Assembly (NCBI GenBank): GCA_038501785.1
Contig: JBAMJR010000180.1
Location: 4,608,501 to 4,672,500, forward strand
Source of the DNA: Myoxocephalus aenaeus
Lineage: Eukaryota > Chordata > Actinopteri > Perciformes > Cottidae
Reading direction: 5' to 3'
Length of the DNA stretch: 64,000 nt
Made by a program: the position numbers and the translations under genes. Shown here in pieces: positions 29,931-42,400 of the stretch; the stretch's first letter is position 1, and every line of letters begins with the position of its first letter. The notes beneath the pieces were generated by a model, which worked only from the letters and a program-made list of their open reading frames with translations, did not search any database and was not told where the DNA came from.

Positions 29931-31074
29931 AGTAATATTACTGGTATTCCATATTCCATTCCTACCAAAAGAAATGAATGTGGATGAATGTTAACAATCA
30001 GGAAGTTCTGCCGTACAGAGAAGACGGCATACAGAAGCTCTACACATAATTACAAGGTTGATGTGATAATGTGACACCCTTTGACATATTGTTGCCCACC
30101 TGCTCTAACTGTAACATTTATAGTCCTGAGTCAAAATTAATAACTTTTGACTTTGCAGCTGGCGAGCAAAACGTGCACTTATCTAGAGTACACCTGTTTC
30201 TAATTGGAGCTTTGGAAGCCTTTGACCCTAACGTCCTGTTAAGTACAGAGAGTTAGAGAAAGCCATTTACAGAGAAAAGCTGTTAAAATTCACAGGCAAA
30301 GTTTTTTTTTTTTTATGTATGATTTGTTAAAATGGTTCATTTAAAATGTGGCGTCTGGTGCAAAAGGTCACCACGATGCATGAATACAGTCAATGTAAGG
30401 GGTGCATGGAAAGCTGTACCTAATGCAGAGCTGGCCTTTTTTTTTTTTTCTGAAAGTAAAATAAATACTATAAATTCCTCAGGCTCCTGAGTTGGATAGG
30501 ACTCATTAGATGAGGATCAACCAGCTTATTGCCCTTCATTTGATTTACAATGGCCTAGCTCTGTTTGTGGAATGTGTCTCCATGATAGTGCTGTCAGATA
30601 TCACCAAGCTAAAATCTTGGTGCTGTGTCGGGCATATCTACCGGGATTCACTGTCATTATGGCTAAATCGTGTTTCTTTATATACCCAGCTGCTGATTTT
30701 ATCCCCCTGTATCTCTTCTCTCTAGGTGCGTAACATCATTTGGCATGGATGAGGAACTAATGGTAGATATGAGAAAGGTTAAACACATGAATAGTTTATT
30801 CTTTTCTGTGGCGGCTTCAATTCCGCTGTGATCTCTTTGACGGTTTGCCTTTTATCGATTGCTTTTACATTTATAAGCATGGTGTAATCTCTAAATATCC
30901 CAAGCGTTGCATTTCTCTTCAGTTGGTATCACAAAGTAACCACATAAAGGTTACTATAGTGTGAATGGGGCTCAGGTGAAACAAATGCAATGACAACATT
31001 CCTTCTTCATCATTTGATAACCGTTACAAATCATTGTTGAAAGATAAATGTTAGATGAATGTCAGATAGTCCTG

Positions 31075-31196
31075 ATGGACAGGTGGCACCTTGCATGGTA
31101 GCACGTCTTCAGGTGTCATGACGACATGTAGCGTTAAAACAGTTTGAGTGGTCGGAAGACGAGAAAAGCGCAATACAAGTACAAGACCATTTACCA
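31075..31196 (+). mobile_element. SINE 3' fragment
   Basis: GACAGGTGGCACCTTGCATG, then TTTGAGTGGTCGGAAGAC, then AGAAAAGCGCAATACAAGTA form the body and tail typical of tRNA-type fish SINEs. The tRNA-like head is missing, as in a 5'-truncated insertion. Confidence 0.75.
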
Positions 31197-33946
31197 CCTT
31201 CACCAACAAAGAGCAGACAACAGATGGGCCGATCTCTAACCGCTGTCAGCAGTAGATATGAGGGTTTTTGACAGATTTGAGTTTGCCGTGTTTGTATGCA
31301 TCATATTTACTCTTTGTGTGTCTGGACGTCTGACTGGTTAACACAAGAGTGCTGATATTGGACAATTCTGCAGTACTTCTGCATGACATAAGATAACCAA
31401 ACCTTTGAAGTTGACACACCACAAGCTATTTTAGGTCTATGCAATTACAACTTGTTAGTATGAAGGAAAAACATTTAAATGCATACCTCACATGTTAAAA
31501 TATAGGCTACTAAAGCGTTGGCTGCCCTTCCTAAGTTAAAGTGAGCAACTCTGCTGTTCCGACCTGCACGAATATGAACTTAAAATAGAATAACACACTC
31601 CTCTGCTATTTGTTTTTTTAATATTCATACTGTTGAACATGAAGCCTCGGCTCACACATTAGCATGGGATTGAAAACTAGTGTCAAGATTGTTGTGATGT
31701 TTAAATATTCAAAAAAGCTGACTCTGACTGGGTCTTGGCACGAGATGGGGCACAAGTCTGAGCCTGAAATGTCAGAAAGTTAAAAAAGTTACATCCCAAT
31801 TCACCTCCTTGACCTCCACAACTTTGCTTTCTACTGCAGAATATCATCATCACCTGCACTACATTTTATACTATACTGCCTTATTGTCCTGTATGAACAT
31901 GAATCTGGAGGAATACAAGAGTGATTGCATTCTTTTTCACATATTTTTTCATATAACTGGCTACTCGTATTATATTTTATCTTATTTTTTATTTATTTTT
32001 ATCTTGAGAAAAGTCTGTAATCCAGATGTAACTGAATTGTATCAACTTGGAATAAATAAGGGAGGCTGTGTGTTTACTGCACCAAGCTGTATAAACAGAG
32101 AAGAGTGACACTTTCATTAGAGTAACAGGCGGTTGTCCTAAATGCAGTCACATCCGTACTTTGGATTCTGAGAGTGTGCGTGTGTGTTTGTGTGTTTGTG
32201 TGTTGAGCTTCTTAGTTTCATGTGTTGTGCTGAGTATATTTCCAAGTACCCTGAACTTAAAAAGGCCAAATAGTGACTTCTAATAATATTGCATGGTAAT
32301 AATTTGAGCATTTCCTTCTGTGCAAGTTTTGGGGGGCAAAAATAAAAACAATTATTGCAGGTGCATGGACTCTGAGGTAGCAGACAGGCGGAGCGCAGGT
32401 GTGGAAGAGTGCCGTAATGCCGTAAAATACAGTTTGAAAATGTTACCACGCTGCCCTTTAGCTCACAAAATTCACATGAGGCATTTAAATGTTAAACACC
32501 AGTAATCCAGATCTCTCAGTAGGTGCTCGGCGGGGTTTCAGGAAAAACCAAACTTAATTAAACCAGAACCGGAGACCATTCCTGTGTCACCCTGCCTCAC
32601 ACAGAGGAAGAGATGTTTGAAGGCAAATGTCACATGTGGTTGAAACACAGCGAGCGGTGCATCACAAGATGTACCTGCTGTTTCAAAGCCAAAATGAGCA
32701 ATAGATTCAGGTATCACACCTCTCTGCCATTTCTTTCTGATATGTACCACCGTCTAAAAGGACATCAGGATGAAGGTTCTGCTCACATGTTAACATGAGA
32801 AGATGTTTTCCTGTGTGGTATTGAGGCTGCTCTTCAGTACAGCTAAGTACACAGCAATCAACTAATTATCACAAGCGCCATGTTCCATCAGCCAAACAGA
32901 TAATGAGCCAACATGTAAACAGCCATGATGGCCATCCATCCATAAATGTTGAGTTCTATTAATAAATGGGAGTGTCCTCTTCTCTCTGACAATGTCATGT
33001 AAATTGGAGCATGCTGGGAGCTGATTACAATCTGAGTGTGTGAGCGGTAAGATGCCTGTTTCACAGGAGATGCAGTTGAAAGTCAGTCTTTTGTTTGGAG
33101 CTATCGGCATCCCCTGCTTCTTCTCTCGCTCTGCATCGTCCTCCCATCTCATCACCAAAAAAATGGGTCCATGCGGTAGGAAATGTGTGCGTTATACGGT
33201 GCGAATCCTCCACTTTGTACATTAAAGGAGACAGACGTTCACTACGCCGCCTTTAAAATGTGCATCCCTCCGCACTGCGTAGTGTTACATTTGAACGACT
33301 CCGGAAAGCGTTTATTCCTAGATGTCTCTTTTTTTTTTGTTTGCACTGACGTGAGAGGCTGACAGAGTTTGACCAGATTTTAGGAAGTGCATTTCGCTCA
33401 TAAAAGAGCTACACGTTCACAGACTATTAATCTTGAGAGGTGTCTGGGCGAGACAGTCGGAGTGTGTTTTCTTTTTCTGCTACACTGTTAACACCTCAGT
33501 CACGTTCCATTAAATATGAAGGAAATTGCTGCACCAGCCTCTTGAGCATTCAACCAAGAGGAAACTGCAAAGTGGGCAGGAGTATATGTGACCCTGACTC
33601 TTAATAGAGGGGGTTTAGGTCCCAGGTAAAATTGGAAATACTCGGCTAAGTTCACCCAGTGCACGACCTCTGCCATTCTGCGACTTTATTGCCTTTTAAC
33701 TCATCAAGGGTTTGATTTGGAGGCCGTTATTCCTGCTGATCCGAGTACTCCGTTGGCGCACAGCATCATGTTGGGAATTGTGGCTTGATTATATTTTCAC
33801 TGTAAACTGCAAACTCTGCTCACTTGACAGGTTAATAAGCCCGGATAGACGCGCGATTATTGCCGGGAAACCGCATCCGCTTCCGGACTTCACCTGTGCT
33901 GCACGGAGAGACTGAGAATTTGTCAAAATAGATTTCATAATTGGCG

Positions 33947-34064
33947 TTCTGCTGCGAGCCGGGCCGTGATTTTGCGATGCAATCAGGTGTGAATATTAAC
34001 GATGACGGAATCAGCTTTAGCACACCTGAATGCATCGTAAAATCACGGCCGGCTCGCAGCAGAA
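33947..34064. repeat. Long inverted repeat, about 44-bp arms, 29-base loop
   Basis: The left arm 33,947-33,991 and the right arm 34,021-34,064 are reverse complements apart from one single-base gap and two substitutions. The arms start TTCTGCTGCGAGCCGG and end in CAGGTGTG. Such pairing is far beyond chance. A recent inverted duplication, a palindromic MITE and a hairpin RNA gene are all possible; no TIR-type target duplication was found. Confidence 0.85.
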
Positions 34065-34494
34065 TAAGAGAAAAGTAACTGTCAAGACTGCAGCTTTAAT
34101 TTTCTTAATAAATATGAAGTTAATTGCGAGGCAATCTCATGAACCGGGATGTGGAATGACTCCTTTATTTGATGAACTACCAGCGAGTGTGTTTACATGC
34201 AACGTTGATTAAGAACACAGGTTTTTAATCCTGGTAATCAATAAACAGTGTACAGAGTATTGTTGTGGAACAAAACATTATATTAGATGAAGATACAAGC
34301 CGCATGCGTGTCTGTGTCACAAGTGTAGACGTCCCCATTATGTGACATATATTATTACAAAGAAATATTTAGATTTCTGTCTCCATTCATTTTAATAATA
34401 CACCTAATCATAAGCAGAAAGGAAAGAAACTATAAAAGGTGTTTATTGTACAATGCATCAATAGCTCAGCTCCCGCTGCCATATCTAACGCTCA

Positions 34495-34547
34495 CGTTAA
34501 AGTGATTTCACGTGAGCGTTAAAGTGATTTTCACGTTAAAGTGATTT
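34495..34547 (+). repeat. Three-copy mini-repeat CGTTAAAGTGATTT
   Basis: Copies are at 34,495, 34,517 and 34,534, linked by CACG-containing spacers that are partly palindromic (TTTCACGTGAGCG). Confidence 0.85.
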
Positions 34548-37084
34548 CACGCTGTTAGGAACTGGGAGCTTATCCAAGCAATGAAAGTGGGATATACCAT
34601 TAGATGCACTCATATTGTTTGAGTATGAAACAATATCCACGTGAAATTTGTCCATAAAATGAAGAAGAAAAAAAGAAAAAAAAACGGAATCTCTGTGTTG
34701 GTCTGATGTGGCTTATCTTTGAAAGCCAGTTATTATAATCCAGATGGAGGAAGTTGTTCTCTCTGAAAGGCTTAAGATAAACTAAAAGGAAAAACACATC
34801 TCACGGCCGCACGTATTTCACTGACGTGAGAGTGCCACCTGCTGATCTGAAGCGTATCCAGCATCCGCCTGACCTCTTTACTACGATGGCCCTCGTGTGT
34901 CAAAGTGGAAACGCAGCCCGTCTGTCGTTTTTTTTTTTGGTAAAGAGCCGCTTCAGCTGCTTTTACATTAATGCATTAGGCGACTGTTCGCCGTTCATTC
35001 TAAAGCTCTCCGGGGAAGGGAAGCTGTGATATTAGAGGCGAAAGACCCTGAATGCACAAAGTGTCTTCTAAGCAGCCTTTTAATGATGAAGGACCTGAGG
35101 AGATGTTCCATCTTCACAAAGGAACGGGTTGCAGAGGACATGAATGGAAAGCTATTCGCAGCCATGAATAAACGTACCTGGAAGATGAAGCCAAAATGAC
35201 CCTTTCTTTCACACATACACTTATACATTTAAGGAGCGACAAAGGATTTTTTTCCCCATTTGCAAAGATTGGTTCTTTTTTTTTTTCGATGTTTACGCCG
35301 GACATATTTCACACCACAGGCAGGTAAAAGAAACGAACCCCGGGATGCTTTGATAATCTCGTTAATCTTGACACTCGTAAAATAATAAACATTCTTGATG
35401 TCTGTATCCTCCTCGAGAAACACACCTTTTATGTGCATTTTTACGATGTACCTCTTTAAATGTATATTGCTCACTACCCATCGAACCAGCGGGTTTGTAA
35501 GATTAAATAATGATTTACAGTGAACGTCAATGTGCAGCTAATTGCATGGGGTGTGATTAAATAACTGTTTTTGTGTGTACTGCGCCGTGCGTGCTATGTT
35601 TCTGCTGGTATAATAAAGGAGCGATAGTCCTTTGTTTTCATCGGGAGAGGAGGTCTGGTTGCTTGGCAACACAGCATGCCTAAAGTTATCAAACAAAACA
35701 AACCAATAGTAATAAAGAATAACCATCATTCAAGTCAATAAAATTCCATGATTATTTTTCCCGTCCTATCAGCGTACTTCTTTTGCATCATAAAATGTGC
35801 CGCCAGATACAGAAATTTGAAAGATGACATGTCTTTCAAATTAATAAGTAATAAACGTGTAATAAACGTGAGTAATAAACGTGAAGATATAACAATGCAC
35901 GTCAACTTGCACTGCTCCTTGAAAAATGAGTATGGCATATTGACTTGTGCTATTTGCTTCAAAGCTAAAATCACAATAGCTGATGAACCCATTTATTAAA
36001 GTGACACTCAACCAGGATTGTTCCTGCAGGCTTGTATCAACGTGGGCTTTGGTTTATGATCTAATGGCGTGTCACTGAAATGAAAAAGGTCATTAATAAT
36101 GTGGCAGTATTTGCATTTTGCTTTGCTGTCATTTTCCTATTTCCCCTCTGGTTATTCACACTGTTTACAACACTGAGGAGTCCACCTTGTTTGCGATATG
36201 ATTTGGTATCAACGGTGCGATGGGAGAGAGTCTTCCCAACGGGCGCTGCGGTTTTCTTCATCATTTATACCTCCAGCTGTTTCTCACGTAGCTATGTTTC
36301 TATGCTATGTGTATGTGTCGGTGACTAAAACTCACGTTGTGTGAAACACCAGAAGTGCACACGGTTGCACTCCTCCCCTGATCGGCAAGCAGCAACATTT
36401 CCTCCTACAACAGCGGCACTATTAAGTAATGCTGCAACACCCGAACCCATCATGAAGCCGGGAACCAATTTAGATTTGAGTAGGAGGCTGAGAGCTGGAG
36501 CAGGATCTGAGGCCGGATGAGACTTGGAAAATATTTGTTTCGTTACTTTTCTGTATCACATGTCGTAAGAACACAACTCACACGGCAATAACGGGCAAAA
36601 CATCTGTGGCCTTTGTACGAGACATTTGGTTTTCTAGATATATTACAGTGCAGGGCTGGAACACCCAAGAGTCTAAACATTAACCATATTAAAACAAAAA
36701 CAAAAGGTTCACGGCCAAGAAGCCAGCTATTTTCTAATGTTGAGTTCTCCATTCCCTCAAAAGTCAGTGCTGTCAAGAGGTCACGACGGCTTTCTATTGG
36801 TCAGCAGTGCAGCGTCCTTACTTTTCCTGAATTAAATATCTCCCTGTTTATATTTTTTTGATGGTGTGAGCAGGCCTGTATATGAAAATATCTATAAGTT
36901 AATACACAGGAGCCTCAACCTCACTATGATGAATCCAGGAAGATCGTGCACCCGGACAAGAAAGAATGCCTCTTAAAACCACTTTTAAACTTTTCCATAG
37001 AATTTAACGATAATAATAAAACGTGTTAAGTATAGACCTTTAGAGGTGCGGGCAGGTGGATTTTGTTACATTTTGGCTGTTTCC

Positions 37085-37235
37085 CATTGTTTTTAGTCAT
37101 CGTACTAAGAGAAGCTAACCAACTGCTAGTGTTAGATTAATAAAACAATGAATCTTCTAATCTCTCAGAAAGCAAATGAGCGTATTTCCCAAAATGTCAA
37201 TAATCCTATCGCCTTTCAGTTGAAATGAGTTGAGA
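37085..37235 (+). repeat. Degraded copy of the repeat at 61,990-62,225
   Basis: The family's typical 3' block (TCTCAGAAAGCAAATGAGCG, TATTTCCCAAAATGTCAA) is seen here. The 5' part is eroded. Confidence 0.55.
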
Positions 37236-39739
37236 TTTTCTTGACTGGCCTTCTACTGTAGACTTTACAGTCGCCTGGAAAATCTATTGTTCAGCAGCTT
37301 GTTTTTTGCATAAATGGGGCACGGAATTCTCACGCGTAAACTGATCTATGTAGGCGGCGAGTATGAAAAGTGTAAAAGCGGGATGGGACGCAGGCTGCAG
37401 GGGGTGATGCTCAGGCTCCTCTCATGCAACTAATAGCTGCAGAGCGACTTAAAGGGAGGTGCTAATTCAATGGATTTATCACAAGATGGATGGGAGCTGA
37501 TGTCTTAAGAGACCTATGAGGGGCCCCGAGACAGCGGCCATAAATCTTGGTTCATGCATGAAACCACAAACATATTTGCATCTCTCATTTCCCCACGTGA
37601 AATTAGCTGTAAAATGTGATGGAGCAGAGCGGAGCCCATTCCACGGATCACTAGAGGACAGTTGGCTATTTTCAACCCAATTTCTGCAATCTAATTTGAG
37701 CGCTGGCTCGGAGGCTGAAGTGGAGTCATAACGTCGAGGTGTTACTCGGACGTGGCGTCTGACGCCGTCTTCGTTTCGCATGTACAAAAAAGACGATAAG
37801 TAAATTACAGACGGGGAGCTGCTGATGATGGTGACACAGTTTTATTCAACTCAAGGCGAGACTCGAATGTGAGAAATGTGTGTATCTCTGTGTTTAGTGT
37901 GTGTGTGTGAGTGTAGTGTGCGTTTGTGTGTGTGGTGTAAATATGAGTTAATTGGCTGCCTGGGGAATGTGTGCAGGCTGCTGTAATTGGTGATGGTATT
38001 GTTTTCTCTCAGTCAGTAAATACAGGTATACAGGCTGAAGGCCTAAATGGAGAAAATACTCTGCATCCCTAATGCCATTTGTCTTCTTGATCTGCGATAT
38101 TGCCTGGCACCCACATTGTTGTGGTATTGGTGTTACGGGTTGTTTATTATGTGTGGTGTGATTGTGTTGTTTGTTACCGATTTTGTGTTTGATTTCATAT
38201 TAAAACAGACACAAAACTCCATCTGTGCTCCTTTTACTCTCCTAGTTAATGAAGCTTTTCCATGCGTTTGACATTTTACGTGAAATTATGCAATTATGAT
38301 CGCACATGAGGACACAAATACAATGTTACAAGTTTAAGCTACTGTTTACTGTATAAAAACATATGAAACGTTATGCAAAACAAGGCTTTTCCTTTTATGC
38401 TAAACAGGAATGTTGCACTCGAAGACAATAAAACAAGCTTTCCTCCACAAGTCAAAGCATATTTTGTATGCTTATATATTCAACTTCATGCACACCTTGA
38501 GGTAAGAACACATCATTTTTCTTTTTCTAATTGCCTGCTCAAATACTTTAATGAAAGTGACATTAGAGAAAAAGCCTCCTGAAATAAAAATATATTTTTT
38601 TTTAATTTGTTGTGATAACGGTCCACTTAACTTTATTTTACTTTTCAATTATATGCACTTTTACAAGCAAGCATGCCTTTTTCTTTTGAGTATTATTTGA
38701 AATTCTATTCAGCACACGACTGGGAAAAATAATTACAGTGAATTGACAAAGTTATATAATAACTATTGAAATTGAATGGGACATTCTCCATCATTTATAA
38801 TTGCCTAAAAAGATTTCACTTCTGATGCCTTTGTGCATCAGAAGCATGATTCTTCAATGCATGATTTGCATCTTTTATTTAAAAATGTTCACTTAGTTTC
38901 CTCAGGAAGGTCATTCTGAAATTATTCAAGCTGGAGAACAGCATGTATGTTTTTAATATTCTTGTTGTTTTCAGTAAATAACTTTGCTCACTGACAGGTT
39001 TCAGGTCACGACGGCTTGAGTTGAAGCAGCCCACAGGAGCGACGTAGTTTCCATTGTTCTCAGAGAGACGCTCGTTTTCTCGACCTGCATAGTTCAAAGT
39101 ATATTCAAAACTGGGTTTCAAAGGTCGGAAATTATGCTTTTGGGAACTTCGGCTTTCACTTTCAGAAGGTAATAAAATCATTCAAGGTCTAACACTTGCA
39201 CAATATTATTATTTTTGTCATAGCTGTTCTGCACTTTGAGCAAAAGCAAACTACTTTATACAGAAATTAGCATTAGTCGAAGAAACACATTCTTACCTCC
39301 AGTATGCAGTCAGAAACCAAATGAACCAAAGAAGTCATAGAAGTGATAACAAGACTTTTTTTACATATTAATGTTAATGACCATTGCAAACAACGTGTGT
39401 GTGGATACTAAAATGGAAAATCTAAATGGAAAAAATTATTATATTCCATATTTGACAGTTCAGAGAGATATATACGTCTTAAAGGGGTTTATGTTCAAGC
39501 TGTTTCACAGATAATGTAACAAGATATATTGTTTGTGTATAAAATAGTGCTGTCATATTAGCGCGTTATTAACGGCGTTAACGCATTTTAATTTTTTTCT
39601 CGCGAGCACCACGCCGGATGTAGCTCAACCGGAAGCAAAACAATAGGCACGCCGTTTGGGCTTGGAAGCTAGGCTAACGTTACGGTTTGAAATGAATGAA
39701 TGGTGAGCGCGATACGGCAAAATTAATGATAAGACGCTA

Positions 39740-40040
39740 ATGAATAGAAAGTTTACTTTCAAAAAGTTGTCGGATGGTTCCCTTGACAAGACCAAAGTGG
39801 TATGTGCCATTAGTCATTGTGAACTGAGCTATCATCGTAGCCTATCCAGTCTGAAATACCACTTGATGGCCAAGCACACAGCTGATGCTAACTCTGCGCC
39901 CCCTCGTCATAGCAGACAAGAATGGATGACTTCGGACAGAAACGCATGGACACCACAACGAAGAGCAAACTTATTGCAGCCATAGCTAAATGGGTGGCTA
40001 CTGCGTGTAGGCCTGTTAACGTTGTGGAGGACGAGGGTCT
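39740..40040 (+). pseudogene. hAT transposase N-terminus with BED zinc finger, frameshifted
   Basis: The first frame from 39,740 gives a BED-type finger: Cys pair in VVCAISHC, then SLSSLKYHLMAKH with the paired His. The next conserved block (MDTTTKSKLIAAIAKWVATA, then CRPVNVVEDEGL) is in another frame, starting near 39,922, so a frameshift lies around 39,915-39,925. The frame ends where foreign repeat DNA begins at about 40,047. The catalytic core and dimerisation domain are gone. Confidence 0.8.
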
Positions 40041-40046
40041 AGCTCA

Positions 40047-40132
40047 GACATGGGCAAAGTACGGCCCCCGGGCCGTATACGGCCCGTTGGGCTTTTTAAT
40101 CCGGCCCGCCGAACTTGTCCAAATATTATTAT
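40047..40132 (+). mobile_element. Fragment of another hAT end nested in the BED element
   Basis: CAGACATGGGCAAAGTACGG, CCCCCGGGCCGTATACGGCC and TCCGGCCCGCC resemble the known vertebrate hAT terminus that begins CAG-GG-TGGGCAAACTACGGCCC. It is cut off by the next insertion. Confidence 0.5.
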
Positions 40133-40433
40133 TAGGGCTGCAACAACGAATCGATTAGCAAAAGTGTTGGCAATGAATTTCATTATCGATTCGTTGTGTC
40201 GCGCGATTATTACGCCAGTCAATAAGTCGCGGAGAAAGAAAAAAAAAAAAAAAGAGCGGAGCAGAGCAACTGGCCGGCAGCGTTTCTGAGATTGGAGTGA
40301 GACACTGAGAAAAATAGAACATCTTGCATGTGACGTGTCGAGTCTTGGCCAATCAGCGTTAAGATGTCGACAGCGTCTTCATTTGCCTCAAACTTGTTTT
40401 TAATGGAAGCTAGTCAGCTTGCTATCAGCTAGA
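40133..40433 (+). mobile_element. Partial copy of the TAGGGCTGCAAC hAT element
   Basis: It aligns with 23,000-23,305, including GGGCTGCAACAACGAATCGA, GCGCGATTATTACGCC, AGCGGAGCAGAGCAACTGGC and TTGGCCAATCAGCGTTAAGA. The right half and right TIR are missing. Confidence 0.88.
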
Positions 40434-40502
40434 CTCTAGCTGATATAATACGCATCGCATCCAACGACAGGACCTACGAATTGCCTTCGAGAGCCTGACT
40501 GC

Positions 40503-40505
<3 letters not shown>

Positions 40506-40545
<40 letters not shown>
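40506..40545 (+). repeat. (CT)n microsatellite inside the hAT element
   Basis: An uninterrupted CT array of about 20 units. Confidence 0.97.
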
Positions 40546-40548
<3 letters not shown>

Positions 40549-41464
40549 TGAAATGTGCACTTTATAATTTTATTTTGTAAACCCTTGTTTACCTGAAATG
40601 TGCACTTTATAATTTTATTTTGTACCGCCCTGTTTGGCAGTTGTTTTTCAATAAAATAAAACATTTGCATAAAGCAAGCCAATCCACTTTTTCATGTTGA
40701 TACGAGCATTAAAATGAAAAAATGCGATTAATTGCGATTAATCGCGAGTTAACTATGACATAAATGCGATTAATCGCGATCAAATATGTTAATCGTTTGA
40801 CAGCACTAGTATAAAAGAAATAGTAACATTGTTTTTCTTCTTTCTTCTCTCTCGTCATTGCCGCTGTATAACTTCTAATGTATGTTTGCTTTGTAACTAC
40901 GTTGTTAAATAATGATCATACGGTTTAATAGTAAAGGGCTGTGGGAAGGGCAAGACTAGGAAACAAATGAAAAAGTTAATCGACTGAAAAGAAAATAAGA
41001 CCAAAGCTTCCATAGTGTGTGTGTGTGTATATATATATATTATTCATTATGTGAGGTAAAGTACGATTCAGCTTGCACCAGTGGAAAACCTTGACCCTCT
41101 CTTATAGTAGACAAGTTACAACTCCAGCTCTGAAACAAACAATGAAGACGAGGGAGCAAAGCCACAATTCACTTCTAACCACACAAAACCACCACGTCAT
41201 ATTAAATCAAGCCTACACATAATGTCAGTGACCGGCCATCATGGCGCGTTGGAGCCCACCACCACAAGCATTGCTTTATTATCAGGTTGGCACAGCGGCC
41301 TATTCAATACATGGTTTAGGTTATTTGGGAAAACGGTCATTGTGCAAAAGGAAAGTGCATAAAACGTTACAGGTTAACCGGTGTTTCCGTTGATCAAGTG
41401 ACCCTGTTAACTGGCGATAGCGTTATGTTTTTCATGGAATCTCAACCCCTTTTTATATATACAC

Positions 41465-41609
41465 ACACATGTAATGTAGAATAACTTATAATAATAATAA
41501 TGAATAAATATATATATATAATTATTATATATATATATCATTACATATTTTGTATTATTATTATTATTATTATTATTATGTATTATAAGTTATTCTACAT
41601 GACATGTGT
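41465..41609. repeat. 28-bp inverted repeat around AT microsatellites
   Basis: Arms 41,465-41,492 and 41,582-41,609 pair at 27 of 28 positions. The 89-base spacer is built of ATT/TA repeats, which could extend the stem further. Confidence 0.8.
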
Positions 41610-41809
41610 TTACCAAAAACAGGCTCCAGAGACAATTGTGTGTATTTAATAATTGTTTTTCCAAAGGAAGGGCAACTTGCTCCCCTCCCGTTTCAACACA
41701 ACGCTAAACAACAAGTGACACTTCAAACAAGACTTATTTCCTTAAGAAACCCCAAGGTTGAATCCGGTATGTTTTGAACATAGAATATACGAGAGGGTTT
41801 TGACACTGT

Positions 41810-42400
41810 AATGAAGGCGCGTGAGCGTGTTCCCGAATAAACCGTGACGCACAAAAACACTGGCAGCGGCGGCCAATTAGATTTTAAAGTACTTACCCTT
41901 TGATGATCACATTACTAGAAAACTTAAATAAACTTCATAAATCATCAAATCCAGCCACTCTCCATGTCAGACAGCGAGCCATTCATTAAAAAGCCTCCAA
42001 AAAGATGTGTTTTTCTGCACCAAATTGAGCTCTGGTGTAGGTCTTCACTTGCTCCATCATTAAAAGTTGATCTTGATATCGGCGTGGGTAATAAATCCGT
42101 AACGACGTCCATGGTGAACCAAGCTAACGGTGGCTATCCGCAAGCTAGTTTCAGCGAGTTTTCTTCCCCGCTAGTGTGTGATTTATGTCACTTAACGTTA
42201 GTTATATGCGGAACTTGTCATAATTAGCGATAACAAAGCCCGCCACTTGGAGAAGAATATGTACTTAGTGAGTTTTACTGTCATTTTAAACGTGTCTCTC
42301 TTAATGCAGCCTGCTTGTATAAGGAAACACTGGTGCGCCCATGCGGAAGAAAACCCGGAAGTTCGAAGATCCGGGTAACTTTATAACCAGGAAGTGTATG
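41810..42400. other. CpG-richer island of unknown nature
   Basis: CpG dinucleotides are denser here than in flanking DNA. Two ETS-like sites, CCCGGAAG and its partner ATCCGGGT, sit near 42,353-42,376. The open frame at 41,964-42,227 (+) has no family features. It could be an old promoter, a transposon fragment or a non-coding first exon. Confidence 0.3.

Larger units (their letters stand above)
24017..31070. other. Gene-less stretch
   Basis: No exon set could be assembled. It holds a (CT)n-(GT)n array at 26,957-27,060 and one dispersed repeat at 29,690-29,930. The G/C-richer part at 28,080-28,450 may be conserved non-coding DNA; this is only a guess from composition. Confidence 0.35.
31200..39536. 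other. Gene-less stretch
   Basis: No coding exon was recognised. Contents are an imperfect GT-rich patch near 32,175, the large hairpin at 33,947-34,064, a three-copy mini-repeat at 34,495-34,547, an AT-rich tandem near 35,846-35,884 and a degraded copy (37,085-37,235) of the repeat in the metalloproteinase intron. Confidence 0.4.
39537..40816 (+). mobile_element. hAT element with BED-finger remnant and nested insertions
   Basis: The element is 39,545-40,808 (1,264 bp), flanked by GTATAAAA on both sides (39,537-39,544 and 40,809-40,816). TIRs are TAGTGCTGTCA and TGACAGCACTA. Inside, in order, are a broken BED-finger transposase start, a fragment of a second hAT end at about 40,047-40,132, a fragment of the TAGGGCTGCAAC element at 40,133-40,433, a CT array at 40,506-40,545 and a 3' end with two copies of a 34-base unit. 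It is non-autonomous. Confidence 0.9.

Noticed and set aside
33947..34064. Confident pre-miRNA call
   Set aside because: The stem is longer and more perfect than usual and matches no miRNA I recognise. It is reported only as a hairpin.
41964..42227. 87-aa open frame in the CpG-richer block
   Set aside because: No recognisable domain and no splice context. Kept only as part of the island observation.
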